Source of the DNA: Azospirillum oryzae
GTDB taxonomy: Bacteria > Pseudomonadota > Alphaproteobacteria > Azospirillales > Azospirillaceae
Direction: 5' to 3'
Assembly: GCF_900177515.1 (NCBI RefSeq)
Contig: NZ_FXAK01000005.1
Location: forward strand, 380,501 to 444,500
DNA length: 64,000 nt
A program made the position numbers and the translations under genes. The notes under the pieces are model-generated. The model saw only the letters and a program-made list of their open reading frames with translations, had not been told where the DNA came from and did no database searches. Shown piece after piece: positions 55,111 through 63,006 of the stretch (position 1 is its first letter; each line of letters begins with the position of its first letter).

Positions 55111-55503
55111 ATGGACGCTCACGACCTTTCGCTGGACGACAACCGCACGATCCAGGCCATCGGCATCCTCGCCGACGTGCTGGACGGGGTGGAGGGGCCG
55201 GGCGGTCTCGACACGGTGCTGGTGTCCAAGGCGCTGCGTCAGGTGATCGCCACCAAATCGCAGCCGGCCTTCGAATTCGCCTCCCGCGCCTTCAACACGC
55301 TGGAGCCGTCGGTGCGCCGTCAGGTGGCGGAAACCGCGGACGAGGCGGCGCACCATGCGGTCGAACTGCGCGGCCGGGTCGGCGGCTTCCTGTCCACCGC
55401 CCCGAAGAAGCCGGTGCCGCAAGGCCCGGTGGTCGGCCAGCAGCCGAACTTCATCACCGCGCTCAACCTGCGTTCCCGCCGCCGGCCGAACCAGCCGTCC
55501 TAA
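55111..55503 (+). CDS. unidentified small soluble protein
   Basis: Protein of 130 residues that I do not recognise. It is largely helical and charged (LDDNRTIQAIGILADVLDG; RRQVAETADEAAHHAVELRG), with a Pro-rich middle (APKKPVPQGPVV) and a basic end (LRSRRRPNQPS). There is no signal peptide and no membrane helix. It lies behind a good sigma70-type promoter and converges on a lysR gene after 6 bp. Its place right after the T6SS block gives no functional clue. Confidence 0.7.
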   Translation: MDAHDLSLDDNRTIQAIGILADVLDGVEGPGGLDTVLVSKALRQVIATKSQPAFEFASRAFNTLEPSVRRQVAETADEAAHHAVELRGRVGGFLSTAPKKPVPQGPVVGQQPNFITALNLRSRRRPNQPS

Positions 55504-55509
55504 GCCGCC

Positions 55510-56445
55510 TCAGCCTTCGTCTTGGGGCAACGTATCCAGCAGCGCGCAGTCCCAATAGGGGCGCGGGCCGAATCGCTGCACCAGGAAATCCACGAACACC
55601 CGCACCTTCGGCGACAGGTGGCGGTTCTGCGGATAGACCGCATTGACGCTGACCTCGGTTGGAACATGGCGATGCAGCACGCTGACCAGTTCGCCGCGCG
55701 TCAGTGCCTGTCCGCAGAGGAAGGTCGGCGACATGATGAAGCCGACGCCGGCCGCCGCCGCTTCGCGCAGCAGGTCGCCGTTGTTGCTGCGGATTGGTCC
55801 TGAGACGCGGACGTTGCGGGGCTCGCCATCCACAATGAAGGGCCACAGATCGGGCGTCGGCACGTTGGTGTAGATCAGGCAGTTGTGGTTGGCCAGATCG
55901 TCCGGCGTCTCCGGCACGCCATGCTTCTGCAGATAGGCCGGGCTGGCGCACAGCGCCATCCGCGCCGGGGCCAGCCGCCGGGCGATCAGCGAACTGTCGC
56001 GCAGCTTGCCGATGCGCACCGCCAGATCATAGCCCTCGTCGACCAGATCGACCGTGCGGTCGTTCAGGTCCATGTCGATCTCGATGGCCGGATAGCGCTC
56101 CAGGAACTCCGCCACCGCCGGTGCCAGATGCAGGATGCCGAAGCTGACCGGCGCGTTCAGCCGCAGCCGGCCGCGCGGGGCGGCGTGCAGGTCGGCGACC
56201 GCCTGCTCCGCCTCCTCCAGGTCGGCGAGGATGCGGGTGCAGCGCTCGTAATAGGCCTGCCCCACCTCGGTCAGGCTGAGCTTGCGGGTGGTGCGGTTCA
56301 GCAGCCGCGCGCCGAGCCGGTTCTCCAACTCGCCGATGCGGCGGGAGACCACCGACTTCGACAAATTGAGCCGGTCGGCGGCGGCGGTGAAGCTCTTGGT
56401 GTCCACCACCTTGATGAAGGCGAGCATGTCGTCGAGGCGATCCAT
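55510..56445 (-). CDS. LysR-family regulator divergent from wrbA
   Basis: Regulator of 311 residues. The DNA-binding helix-turn-helix is at the N-terminus (MDRLDDMLAFIKVVDTKSFT, recognition helix LSKSVVSRRIGELENRLG). A CrgA/DmlR-like effector domain starts at about 90. A perfect 7-bp dyad CATTGTT-N11-AACAATG lies 3 bp before its start and, if the proposed wrbA promoter is right, is centred at -66, the classical LysR recognition site. It probably controls wrbA and the hydroquinone reductase and represses itself. A quinone or electrophile inducer is likely by context but not proven. Confidence 0.9.
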   Translation of the reverse strand: MDRLDDMLAFIKVVDTKSFTAAADRLNLSKSVVSRRIGELENRLGARLLNRTTRKLSLTEVGQAYYERCTRILADLEEAEQAVADLHAAPRGRLRLNAPVSFGILHLAPAVAEFLERYPAIEIDMDLNDRTVDLVDEGYDLAVRIGKLRDSSLIARRLAPARMALCASPAYLQKHGVPETPDDLANHNCLIYTNVPTPDLWPFIVDGEPRNVRVSGPIRSNNGDLLREAAAAGVGFIMSPTFLCGQALTRGELVSVLHRHVPTEVSVNAVYPQNRHLSPKVRVFVDFLVQRFGPRPYWDCALLDTLPQDEG

Positions 56446-56447
56446 GG

Positions 56448-56472
56448 CATTGTTCTACACCCGGAAACAATG
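56448..56472. promoter_or_regulatory. LysR-type operator (T-N11-A dyad)
   Basis: CATTGTT (56448-56454) and AACAATG (56466-56472) are a perfect inverted repeat with an 11-bp spacer, exactly the T-N11-A form bound by LysR regulators. It sits between the divergent lysR and wrbA genes, overlapping the lysR start region. Confidence 0.75.
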
Positions 56473-56490
56473 AGGTGCCAAGATCCGGGA

Positions 56491-56519
56491 TTACCGGAAA
56501 CGCCATTGCGCCCTATCTC
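56491..56519 (+). promoter_or_regulatory. candidate wrbA promoter
   Basis: TTACCG (56491-56496) and TATCTC (56514-56519) have a 17-bp spacing but weak matches, as expected for an activated promoter. A start near 56526 puts the LysR dyad centre at about -66. Confidence 0.35.
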
Positions 56520-56587
56520 TGGTGTCACCGCCGGGCCGGCACCGGCCGCGGCGACCCGATTGCGCAACAAAACAGGGAGTGACGGCG

Positions 56588-57190
56588 ATGGCGAAGGTTC
56601 TGGTCCTCTATTACAGCAGCTGGGGCCATGTGTCGGAAATGGCGCAGGCGGTGGCCGAAGGCGCCCGCTCCGTCGCCGGGACCGAGGTGGCGGTGAAGCG
56701 CGTGCCGGAACTGGTTCCGGAGGCCGTCCGCCAGTCCGCCCATTACAAGGACGAGAGCAACATCCCCGTCGCCACGGTGGACGAGCTGGCGCAGTACGAT
56801 GCGATCATCATCGGCACGCCGACCCGCTACGGCAACATGGCCTCGCAGATGAAGAACTTCCTCGACCAGACCGGCGGCCTGTGGGCCAAGGGTGCCCTGG
56901 TCGGCAAGGTCGGCGCGGCCTTCACCTCAACCGCCACCCAGCATGGCGGGCAGGAGAGCACGATCCTCAGCACCCACACCGTGCTGCTGCATCTGGGTCT
57001 GGTGATCGTCGGCCTGCCCTATTCCTTCCAGGGCCAGATGGGCGTTTCGGAAGTGATGGGCAACTCGCCCTACGGCGCCAGCACCATCGCCGGCGGCGAC
57101 GGCTCCCGCCGTCCCAGTGCGGTCGAGCTGGACGGCGCCCGCTACCAGGGCCGCCATGTCGCAGAGATCGCGACCAAGCTGCACGGTTGA
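56588..57190 (+). CDS. wrbA: NAD(P)H:quinone oxidoreductase WrbA
   Basis: Type IV flavodoxin-like quinone reductase of 200 residues that reduces quinones by two electrons and so avoids semiquinone radicals. The N-terminus [20 protein letters not shown] is the FMN loop. [22 protein letters not shown] and [12 protein letters not shown] are diagnostic of WrbA, and [20 protein letters not shown] closes the FMN site. The ATG at 56588 follows GGGAG. It is the first gene of a two-gene unit with a glutathionyl-hydroquinone reductase, and divergent from its probable LysR regulator. Confidence 0.95.
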   Translation: MAKVLVLYYSSWGHVSEMAQAVAEGARSVAGTEVAVKRVPELVPEAVRQSAHYKDESNIPVATVDELAQYDAIIIGTPTRYGNMASQMKNFLDQTGGLWAKGALVGKVGAAFTSTATQHGGQESTILSTHTVLLHLGLVIVGLPYSFQGQMGVSEVMGNSPYGASTIAGGDGSRRPSAVELDGARYQGRHVAEIATKLHG

Positions 57191-57226
57191 TGAACCGTCA
57201 CAAGCGCTGAAGAAGAGGAGGGAGCC

Positions 57227-58192
57227 GTGGGCCTGCTGATCGACGGACAGTGGCACGACCAGTGGTACGACACCAAGAAGACCGGCGGCGCGTTCGTCCG
57301 GACGGAGGCGCAGTTCCGCGACCGGGTGTCGGCCGACGGCTCCACCCCCTATCCGGCGGAGGCCGGGCGCTATCACCTGATGGTGTCGCTGGCCTGCCCG
57401 TGGGCGCACCGCACCCTGATCTTCCGCAAGCTGAAGCGGCTGGACGGGGTGATCGGCGTCAGCGTCGTCGATCCGCTGATGCTGTCGGACGGCTGGACCT
57501 TCGCCGAACCGGAGCCGGTCACCGGCGCCCGCCGCCTGTACGAGGTCTATCTGAAGGCGAATCCCGGTTACAGCGGCCGGGTGACCGTCCCGGTGCTGTG
57601 GGACAAGAAGACCGGCAGCATCGTGAACAACGAGTCGGCGGAGATCATCCGCATGCTGAACCGGGAGTTCGACGCTTTCACCGACGTGCGCACCGACTTC
57701 TGCCCGCCGGAGCTGGTGGAGGAGATCGACCGCGTCAACGCCTTCGTCTATGACGCCATCAACAACGGCGTCTACAAGGCCGGCTTCGCCACCTCCCAGG
57801 ACAAGTACGAGGCCGCCTTCGACGCGCTGTTCGCCGCGCTGGACGGCATCGACGCCAAGCTGGCGACCCGGCGCTGGCTGGCCGGCAACCGCCTGACCGA
57901 GGCGGATTGGCGCCTGTTCACCACGCTGGTGCGCTTCGACGCCGTCTATGTCGGGCATTTCAAATGCAACAAGCGGCGGATCGCCGACTATCCGCACCTG
58001 TCGGGATATCTGCGCGACCTCTATCAGGTGCCGGGCGTGGCCGAGACGGTGAATTTCGACCACATCAAGCGCCATTACTACGGCAGCCACGCCACCATCA
58101 ACCCGACCGGCATCGTGCCGAAGGGGCCGGAGCTGGACCTCGACGCGCCGCACGGCCGTGGCGACCTGGGCCCCGATCCTCTGGACGCGTAA
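57227..58192 (+). CDS. glutathionyl-hydroquinone reductase (xi-class GST)
   Basis: Enzyme of 321 residues that removes glutathione from glutathionyl-hydroquinones, recycling quinones attacked by GSH. The catalytic Cys57 is in SLACPWAHRTLIF, the xi-class signature. The C-terminal helical domain has RVNAFVYDAINNGVYKAGFA, and the family motif DVRTDFCPPELVEEI is present. It is a relative of YqjG/PcpF. It starts with GTG at 57227 behind a very strong site (AGAGGAGGGAG). It follows wrbA after 36 bp and the pair forms a coherent quinone-detoxification unit. Confidence 0.92.
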   Translation: MGLLIDGQWHDQWYDTKKTGGAFVRTEAQFRDRVSADGSTPYPAEAGRYHLMVSLACPWAHRTLIFRKLKRLDGVIGVSVVDPLMLSDGWTFAEPEPVTGARRLYEVYLKANPGYSGRVTVPVLWDKKTGSIVNNESAEIIRMLNREFDAFTDVRTDFCPPELVEEIDRVNAFVYDAINNGVYKAGFATSQDKYEAAFDALFAALDGIDAKLATRRWLAGNRLTEADWRLFTTLVRFDAVYVGHFKCNKRRIADYPHLSGYLRDLYQVPGVAETVNFDHIKRHYYGSHATINPTGIVPKGPELDLDAPHGRGDLGPDPLDA

Positions 58193-58210
58193 CGGATGGC
58201 GTCCCCGGCG

Positions 58211-58233
58211 GTTGTCGATAAGAGAACGACAAC
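58211..58233 (+). other. inverted repeat upstream of a small secreted protein gene
   Basis: GTTGTCG (58211-58217) and CGACAAC (58227-58233) form a perfect 7-bp stem with a 9-nt AT-rich loop (ATAAGAGAA). No T-run follows, so it is more likely an operator or a leader hairpin than a terminator for the upstream gene. Confidence 0.5.
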
Positions 58234-58254
58234 CGCATGAAGGGGATTCGTCCG

Positions 58255-58626
58255 ATGCGTACAGTCATCCTGGCGGCCGCGGCCGTCCTGGCCCTCTCGT
58301 CGCCGGCGCTGGCCCAGACCGGCCAGTCGCAGAATGGGCAATCACAGAACGGGTGGAGCGGAGCGCTCGACCAGTTGAACCGCACCGTCAATCCCAACGC
58401 CTATCCGCAGGACCGCAACGACCGCGCGGGTGACGACCGCAATGTGAACCGCGACGACCGCCGGTACGAGGGCTCTTCCGGCAACCGCCGCGGCAATGCC
58501 TACAGCGATTATTCCGACCGCGACCTGCGCAGCCAGTATGACCGGCTGAGCGAGGAACAGCGCCAGATCCGGCAGAACCGCCGCGCCATCGAAGACGAAA
58601 TGGACCGCCGCGGCATCAGCCGCTAG
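58255..58626 (+). CDS. small secreted basic/acidic repeat protein, unknown function
   Basis: Exported protein of 123 residues. The signal peptide MRTVILAAAAVLALSSPALA ends before QTGQ. The mature part is very hydrophilic. GQSQN occurs twice in a row at the N-terminus. A stretch rich in Asp/Arg/Asn (DRNDRAGDDRNVNRDDRR) follows, and then a charged helix (SEEQRQIRQNRRAIEDEMDRRG). There is no recognisable fold. The ATG at 58255 is preferred over 58237 because AGGGGA lies 8 bp before it. It is probably periplasmic or cell-surface. Confidence 0.72.
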   Translation: MRTVILAAAAVLALSSPALAQTGQSQNGQSQNGWSGALDQLNRTVNPNAYPQDRNDRAGDDRNVNRDDRRYEGSSGNRRGNAYSDYSDRDLRSQYDRLSEEQRQIRQNRRAIEDEMDRRGISR

Positions 58627-58672
58627 ATCGGATCGCGTAAAATCGGAATCGATTTGAAGCGTGAATCCGATC
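58626..58672. repeat. long imperfect palindrome after the small secreted protein gene
   Basis: GATCGGAT (58626-58633) and ATCCGATC (58665-58672) are complementary, and an inner AAATCG/CGATTT pair lies around 58640-58655. The element contains two GAATC sites of the kind methylated by CcrM. It starts on the last base of the stop codon. It resembles dispersed extragenic palindromes, but copy number cannot be checked here. Confidence 0.6.
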
Positions 58673-58685
58673 GCCCAACATGAAG

Positions 58686-58727
58686 CTACAGCCTCCTGCG
58701 TTTAATATCAAACGCAGGAGGCTGTAG
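58686..58727. terminator. perfect 18-bp stem-loop between convergent genes
   Basis: CTACAGCCTCCTGCGTTT (58686-58703) pairs without mismatch with 58710-58727 across a 6-nt AT-rich loop (AATATC). It lies between two convergent genes, so it probably terminates or insulates both. It lacks a T-run after the stem, which is atypical for an intrinsic terminator. Confidence 0.6.
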
Positions 58728-58749
58728 ACCTGATCGAGGAAGAACGCCG

Positions 58750-59124
58750 TCAGGGCTTGTGGCAGCGGGCCATGTCTTCCGGGTTGCCCATCGCCTCGCA
58801 CTGGAAGCCGTTGGAGAATTTGAAGCGCAGCGGGCCGGTCTTGCGGACGCTGACCACCGGCTTCTTGCCCGCATCCTGGAATTCCACCCAGGCGGAGCTG
58901 TCGAAGCGGGTCTGCAGCCCGTTGCTCAGCTGCACGCGGCCCTGACGGTCCTTGATGACCTGGATCCCGGTGTTGAACAGCAGGTTGGGGCCGTCGGCCT
59001 TCGCCGACAGGCCGTTGGTGCAGTTCACCCCCTCCGGCTTGACCGCGACGCATTCGAAGGGATGCGGCTGGCCGGCGGTGAGGACCATGGCATAGACGGC
59101 GATTTCCAGGACATTCATCGGCAT
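58750..59124 (-). CDS. unidentified small protein
   Basis: Protein of 124 residues that I do not recognise. It has a short hydrophobic start (MNVLEIAVYAMVLTAG), four cysteines (two in PFECVAVKPEGVNCTNG, then FQCEAMG and MARCHKP) and a beta-rich middle with repeating strand-like pieces (QVIKDRQGRVQLSNG; VSVRKTGPLRFKFSNG). Four cysteines with a hydrophobic start could suggest an exported disulphide-bonded protein, but no clear cleavage site is seen. Starts at 59124 and 59118 are both possible. It is divergent from the SpoIIE-type gene. Confidence 0.68.
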   Translation of the reverse strand: MPMNVLEIAVYAMVLTAGQPHPFECVAVKPEGVNCTNGLSAKADGPNLLFNTGIQVIKDRQGRVQLSNGLQTRFDSSAWVEFQDAGKKPVVSVRKTGPLRFKFSNGFQCEAMGNPEDMARCHKP

Positions 59125-59156
59125 GGGCGTGCACCAGCGGGAAGGCGGCCAGCGGG

Positions 59157-59180
59157 AAGACGGAAGGTCCTGTCCGTCTT
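59157..59180. promoter_or_regulatory. inverted repeat in a divergent intergenic region
   Basis: AAGACGGA (59157-59164) and TCCGTCTT (59173-59180) form an 8-bp perfect dyad with an 8-nt centre, 33 bp upstream of the unidentified minus-strand gene and about 185 bp before the phosphatase gene. This is a candidate operator; no regulator is known. Confidence 0.4.
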
Positions 59181-59364
59181 ACCGACCATCTGGTTACGAA
59201 AGAGATAATGTCGCGCCTGCGGTCGAATCTTGCGCCTGACCCCTTGACCGAGCCCCCATCCGATTCCCTGTGCCGACCGGCGCCTGGACTCGCGCGCCCG
59301 GGACCGGTAGAAGCGGTGGCAAAGGCCAAGTGCTTCTTCAGCCACAGGGGGCGGGCGCAATCCC

Positions 59365-61359
59365 ATGACGTTCCAACAGCGTTTGATCCTGCTGGTCACC
59401 GGTCTGGTGCTGCTGGCGATTGCGGCCGTCACCACGACGATGGCCCTGACGACGCGCGCCGCCCTGACCGAGCGGATCGAGGCGGAGGCGCGGCTGACCG
59501 CCGGCCTGCTCGCGCGCGGGGCCGCCCAGTCCCGCGACATTCCGCAGGAGGTCGACGCGCTGCTGTCCGAACGGCTGCTGTCGGAAGCGACGCTGACCGC
59601 CCATCTGGTGGCGATGGCGGAAACGGCGAAGCAGTCGCCGCGCGCCATCAACGACCGGCTGAAGCAGATCGCCGAAGCAGGCGGCCCGGACGAGATGTGG
59701 ATCACCGACAACCGCGGCCGGGCCTATCTGCACAATCTCGCCGGTCCCGACCCGGTCTTCGGCCAGGACGCCAAGGGTGGGCCGCGCCACGGCGCCTATG
59801 CCGGCCTGCTGAACCGCTCCCCCGCGTCGGTGGTGTCGGAACCGGCGATGGAGAACGGCCGGCTGATGAAGTTCGCCGGCGTGACCGGCGTCGACAAGCC
59901 GCGCATCGTCCAGGTCGGCGCCGACGTGCGGCGCCTCGCCGACATCGTGCGCAACGCCGGGATCGACGGCCTGATCGACGGGCTGCTCGCCACCCGCGCG
60001 GTGGACGGGGCATGGCTGCTCGACCGTGACGGCCGGGTTCTGGCCCGTGGGGCGGTGATGGGCGACGGGGCAGGCGGCCCGCTGTCCGACGCCGACACCG
60101 CGGCGGCGAAGGCGGTGGTGCCGGGCGGCGATGTCGCCATCCGCGTGTCCGGCACCAGCATGCTGGCGCTGGCGCCGATCCGCTACGCCGGCCCCACCTC
60201 CGCCGCCGGTTCGGCGGCCGGCGTGCCGACGGTCGCGGTGGTGCGGGTTCCCTATACGGAGCCGGGGGCGATGCTGAGCCGCCAGCTGAAGATCAGCGGT
60301 CTGGTCGGCGTCCTCGTGCTGGCGCTGGGCGTCTATGCCTGCATGCGCTTCGCCCGCGACCAGATGGCGCCGATCGAGCGGCTGAGCGAGGCGGTCAAGG
60401 CGGTGGAGGCCGGCCGTTTCAACCCCTTCACCCTGAACGAGGCCGCCGACCGCGACGACGAGTTCGGCCGGCTGTCGCGCGTCTTCCGCCGCATGGCGAT
60501 GGGGGCGACGGCGCGCGAGGAGACCCTCGACGCCCAGCTGGTCATGCGTGGGGCGGAGCTGGAGACCAAGACGGAAAAGCTGGCCGCCGCCGAACAGCTG
60601 ATCGAGGAGGAACAGCGCGCCGCCCGCGACGTGCAGTCCAACCTGCTGCCCCGCCAGCTGCCGGTCGGCCGCGACAGCCAGTTCTACGGCATGCTGCTGG
60701 CCGGCCACACCGTCAGCGGCGACTTCTATGACGTGATCGAACTGGACGAGCGGCACAGCCTGCTGGTCACCGCCGGCGTGTCGGGCGGCGGCGTGCCGGC
60801 AGCCTTCCTGATGCTGATGGTGCGCGGCGCCATCCGCGAAGCCGCCCGCCCCGGCGTCGGCCCGGCGGCGATCCTGACCCATGCGAACGAGCGGCTGTGC
60901 GGCGAAAGCCCCTTCAACGGCTTCGCCACCGCCTTCGTCGCGATCTATGACCGGGTCGCCGGCACGCTGGTCCATGCCGCCGCCGGCCATCGCGGTGCTT
61001 GCCGCATCACCGCCGACGGCGGTGTGGAGTTCCTGACCACCACCGGCGGCCCGGCGCTGGGCGTGCGCCAAGGCGTGCCTTATGCGGAAGCGGCGATGGT
61101 GCTGAACCAGGACGAGACGCTGTTCCTGTGCACCGAAGGCGTGTTGCGTTCCGTCGACAGCCAGCGCGAGCCCTTCGGCGAGGAGCGGCTCGCCGCCGCC
61201 CTGGCCCACAGCCGCGGCATGTCCGCCCGTGACCGCACCGAACTGGTGCTGCGCAGCGTGCAGGCCCATGTGGGAGCGGACGGGATGATCGCCGGCGATC
61301 TGGTGTGCCTGGTCATGCGCCGCCTGCTGCCGGTGACGGAGGTGGCGGAGGCGGTTTGA
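59365..61359 (+). CDS. membrane SpoIIE/PP2C-like phosphatase with HAMP, several metal ligands altered
   Basis: Protein of 664 residues. A first helix lies at about 7-30. A periplasmic sensor region covers about 35-300 and a second helix about 306-330. A HAMP linker (MAPIERLSEAVKAVEAG) and a coiled coil at about 370-425 come next. A SpoIIE/PP2C-type domain covers about 435-655. VSGDFYD (Asp453, Asp456) is intact. The usual Asp in DVSGKG is Gly471 (AGVSGGGVPAAF), the TDG aspartate is Glu591 (CTEGVL), and the paired DD near the C-terminus is Gly644-Asp645. Catalysis may therefore be weakened or altered. In the family this architecture controls anti-sigma or T6SS phosphorylation. It is not adjacent to an anti-sigma gene. 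Confidence 0.85.
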   Translation: MTFQQRLILLVTGLVLLAIAAVTTTMALTTRAALTERIEAEARLTAGLLARGAAQSRDIPQEVDALLSERLLSEATLTAHLVAMAETAKQSPRAINDRLKQIAEAGGPDEMWITDNRGRAYLHNLAGPDPVFGQDAKGGPRHGAYAGLLNRSPASVVSEPAMENGRLMKFAGVTGVDKPRIVQVGADVRRLADIVRNAGIDGLIDGLLATRAVDGAWLLDRDGRVLARGAVMGDGAGGPLSDADTAAAKAVVPGGDVAIRVSGTSMLALAPIRYAGPTSAAGSAAGVPTVAVVRVPYTEPGAMLSRQLKISGLVGVLVLALGVYACMRFARDQMAPIERLSEAVKAVEAGRFNPFTLNEAADRDDEFGRLSRVFRRMAMGATAREETLDAQLVMRGAELETKTEKLAAAEQLIEEEQRAARDVQSNLLPRQLPVGRDSQFYGMLLAGHTVSGDFYDVIELDERHSLLVTAGVSGGGVPAAFLMLMVRGAIREAARPGVGPAAILTHANERLCGESPFNGFATAFVAIYDRVAGTLVHAAAGHRGACRITADGGVEFLTTTGGPALGVRQGVPYAEAAMVLNQDETLFLCTEGVLRSVDSQREPFGEERLAAALAHSRGMSARDRTELVLRSVQAHVGADGMIAGDLVCLVMRRLLPVTEVAEAV

Positions 61360-61407
61360 GGGGGGAGGGTTAGGGTGGGGGCATCCGAAGCCCGAACTTA
61401 ACCACCC

Positions 61408-62532
61408 CTACCGCTTCTCCCGCGCCCGCGACGCCGTCTCCCGCTCCAGCCTTTCGCGCAGGAAGGCCAGCACCGCGGCCTCCTCGCCGCTCAGCCCCGC
61501 CAGTTCGTCGCGCAGTTCCGCCTCGACCTCCCGCTTCAGCGACTCCAGCAGGTCGCCTTCCAGGTAGGCGTCCAGCACCTCGGGGTGGACATAGCTCTTG
61601 CGGCAGACGCTGGGGGTGTTGCCCAGGCGGGTGGCGACCTGCTCGATGGCGCGGGTGACGTTGCGCTTGGCGGCGCTGGCGCTGTCGAAGGTTTCGAACT
61701 CGCGCAGAGCCATGGCGGCCAGCACGGTGCCGGCCCAGGTGCGGAAGTCCTTGGCGGTGAAATCGGCGCCGGTCGCCTCGCGCAGATAGGCGTTGACGTC
61801 GCCGGAGGTCACGGCGTGGCGCTGGCCATCGTGGTCGAGATACTGGAACAGCTCGTCGCCCGGCACGTCGCGGCAGGCTGCGACGACGCGCGCCAGACGT
61901 CGGTCGCGCAGCGCGACGTTCCATTCCTTGCCCGACTTGCCCTTGAAGGAGAATCGCACCTCCGACCCGTCGATCTCGGTGTGGCCGTCGCGCAGGGTGG
62001 TGAGGCCGTAGCTCTTGTTCTCGCGGGCATAGCTCTCGTTGCCGACGCGGATCAGCGTGGTCTCCAGCAGCCGGACCACCGCGGCCAGCACCTTCTCCCG
62101 CGGCAGGCCGCGATGGCCGAGATCGGCGTTCACCCGCTCGCGCAGATGCGGCAGGGCGCGGCAGAAATCCAGCATGCGGCCGAACTTGGTGCCCTCGCGC
62201 AGTTCGGTCCAGCGGCGGTGGTAGCGGTACTGCTTGCGCCCCTTGGCGTCGCGGCCGGTCGCCTGCAGATGGCCGTCGGGATCGGGGCAGATCCAGACGT
62301 CGCGGTAGGCCGGCGGGATCGCCAGTTTGCGGATGCGCGCCAGCGTGTCCTCCTCCGTCACCTGCGCCCCGTCGGGCCAGAGAAAGCGGAAGCCCTTGCC
62401 GTAGCGCCGCCGCCGGATGCCGGGCATCTCGTCGGAACTGTAGGTCAGCCCGGCGCAGGCGGCTTCCTGCTCGGGCGAGGGGGTGTCCGCGTCGGGCGGG
62501 AGCGCATCGGACGGGGGGAGGGTCGTGTCCAT
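61408..62532 (-). CDS. DNA topoisomerase IB (eukaryotic/poxvirus-like)
   Basis: Type IB topoisomerase of 374 residues that relaxes supercoils through a 3'-phosphotyrosine. The N-terminal domain has GKGFRFLWPDGAQV and RKLAIPPAYRDVWICPDPDGHLQATGRDAKGRKQYRYH. The catalytic domain has NKSYGLTTLRDGH, FTAKDFRTWAGTVLA and the active Tyr314 in CRKSYVHPEV. The start at 62532 lies 129 bp from the divergent gene, with no clear ribosome site. An in-frame extension to 62730 lacks protein-like content. It is common in alphaproteobacteria and often accessory to topoisomerase I and gyrase. Confidence 0.94.
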   Translation of the reverse strand: MDTTLPPSDALPPDADTPSPEQEAACAGLTYSSDEMPGIRRRRYGKGFRFLWPDGAQVTEEDTLARIRKLAIPPAYRDVWICPDPDGHLQATGRDAKGRKQYRYHRRWTELREGTKFGRMLDFCRALPHLRERVNADLGHRGLPREKVLAAVVRLLETTLIRVGNESYARENKSYGLTTLRDGHTEIDGSEVRFSFKGKSGKEWNVALRDRRLARVVAACRDVPGDELFQYLDHDGQRHAVTSGDVNAYLREATGADFTAKDFRTWAGTVLAAMALREFETFDSASAAKRNVTRAIEQVATRLGNTPSVCRKSYVHPEVLDAYLEGDLLESLKREVEAELRDELAGLSGEEAAVLAFLRERLERETASRAREKR

Positions 62533-62661
62533 AGCGCCATCAACGCCCGGCAAGGGGATTGGTTGCCGCCACCCCCTTTGGAGAGGGTTTCTTCGCAGTT
62601 GCAAAAACCCTATCCTTGTACGGCCGGAGCCCGGCCCGAACCCCGAACGGAGCGCTTGAGC

Positions 62662-62991
62662 ATGGACCGCAAGCCGGACGAGACGACGCTGACCGCCCAT
62701 CTGCCGAACCTGGAAATCCAGATCCGCCACCGCGAGGCCGGTGAGGATGGGGCGGAGGTGATCGCCATCCAGTTCCGCGCCACTCCGTCCTTCGACGCGG
62801 TCGCCAAGCTGCTCGCCCCCAGCCTGATGACCCCGCTGCTGCTGGCCGGTCCCGTCGGCGGGAAGCCGGGCGCCGACCCGATGGCGGCGGCGGCCGGCAT
62901 GGCGGAACTGTGGATGGCGCCGATGCGGCTGTGGGGCGAAATGGTGCGGCAGGCCTGGGCGCCCTGGGTTCAGATGGGCCAGCGCCGCTAG
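62662..62991 (+). CDS. unidentified small protein
   Basis: Protein of 109 residues that I do not recognise. The first half is charged (EIQIRHREAGEDGAEVIAIQFRA) and the second half is hydrophobic with Met, Trp, Pro and Ala (MAAAAGMAELWMAPMRLWGEMVRQAWAP), suggesting an amphipathic membrane-binding helix. The ATG at 62662 has GGAG 9 bp upstream. It is divergent from topoisomerase IB and converges on hemF. A DUF assignment cannot be made by eye. Confidence 0.72.
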   Translation: MDRKPDETTLTAHLPNLEIQIRHREAGEDGAEVIAIQFRATPSFDAVAKLLAPSLMTPLLLAGPVGGKPGADPMAAAAGMAELWMAPMRLWGEMVRQAWAPWVQMGQRR

Positions 62992-63006
62992 GTCTGGGCC
63001 GTCAGG

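Noticed and set aside
59179..59209. Possible promoter with GATAAT upstream of the SpoIIE-type gene
   Set aside because: The only -35-like element (TTACCG) is 19 bp away, outside the normal spacing.
61360..61407. Possible terminator between the SpoIIE-type gene and topoisomerase IB
   Set aside because: GGTTA/TAACC pairing is short and the rest does not align into a stable stem.
62588..62616. Possible promoter of the small gene at 62662
   Set aside because: TATCCT is a fair -10, but no -35 match lies 16-18 bp upstream.
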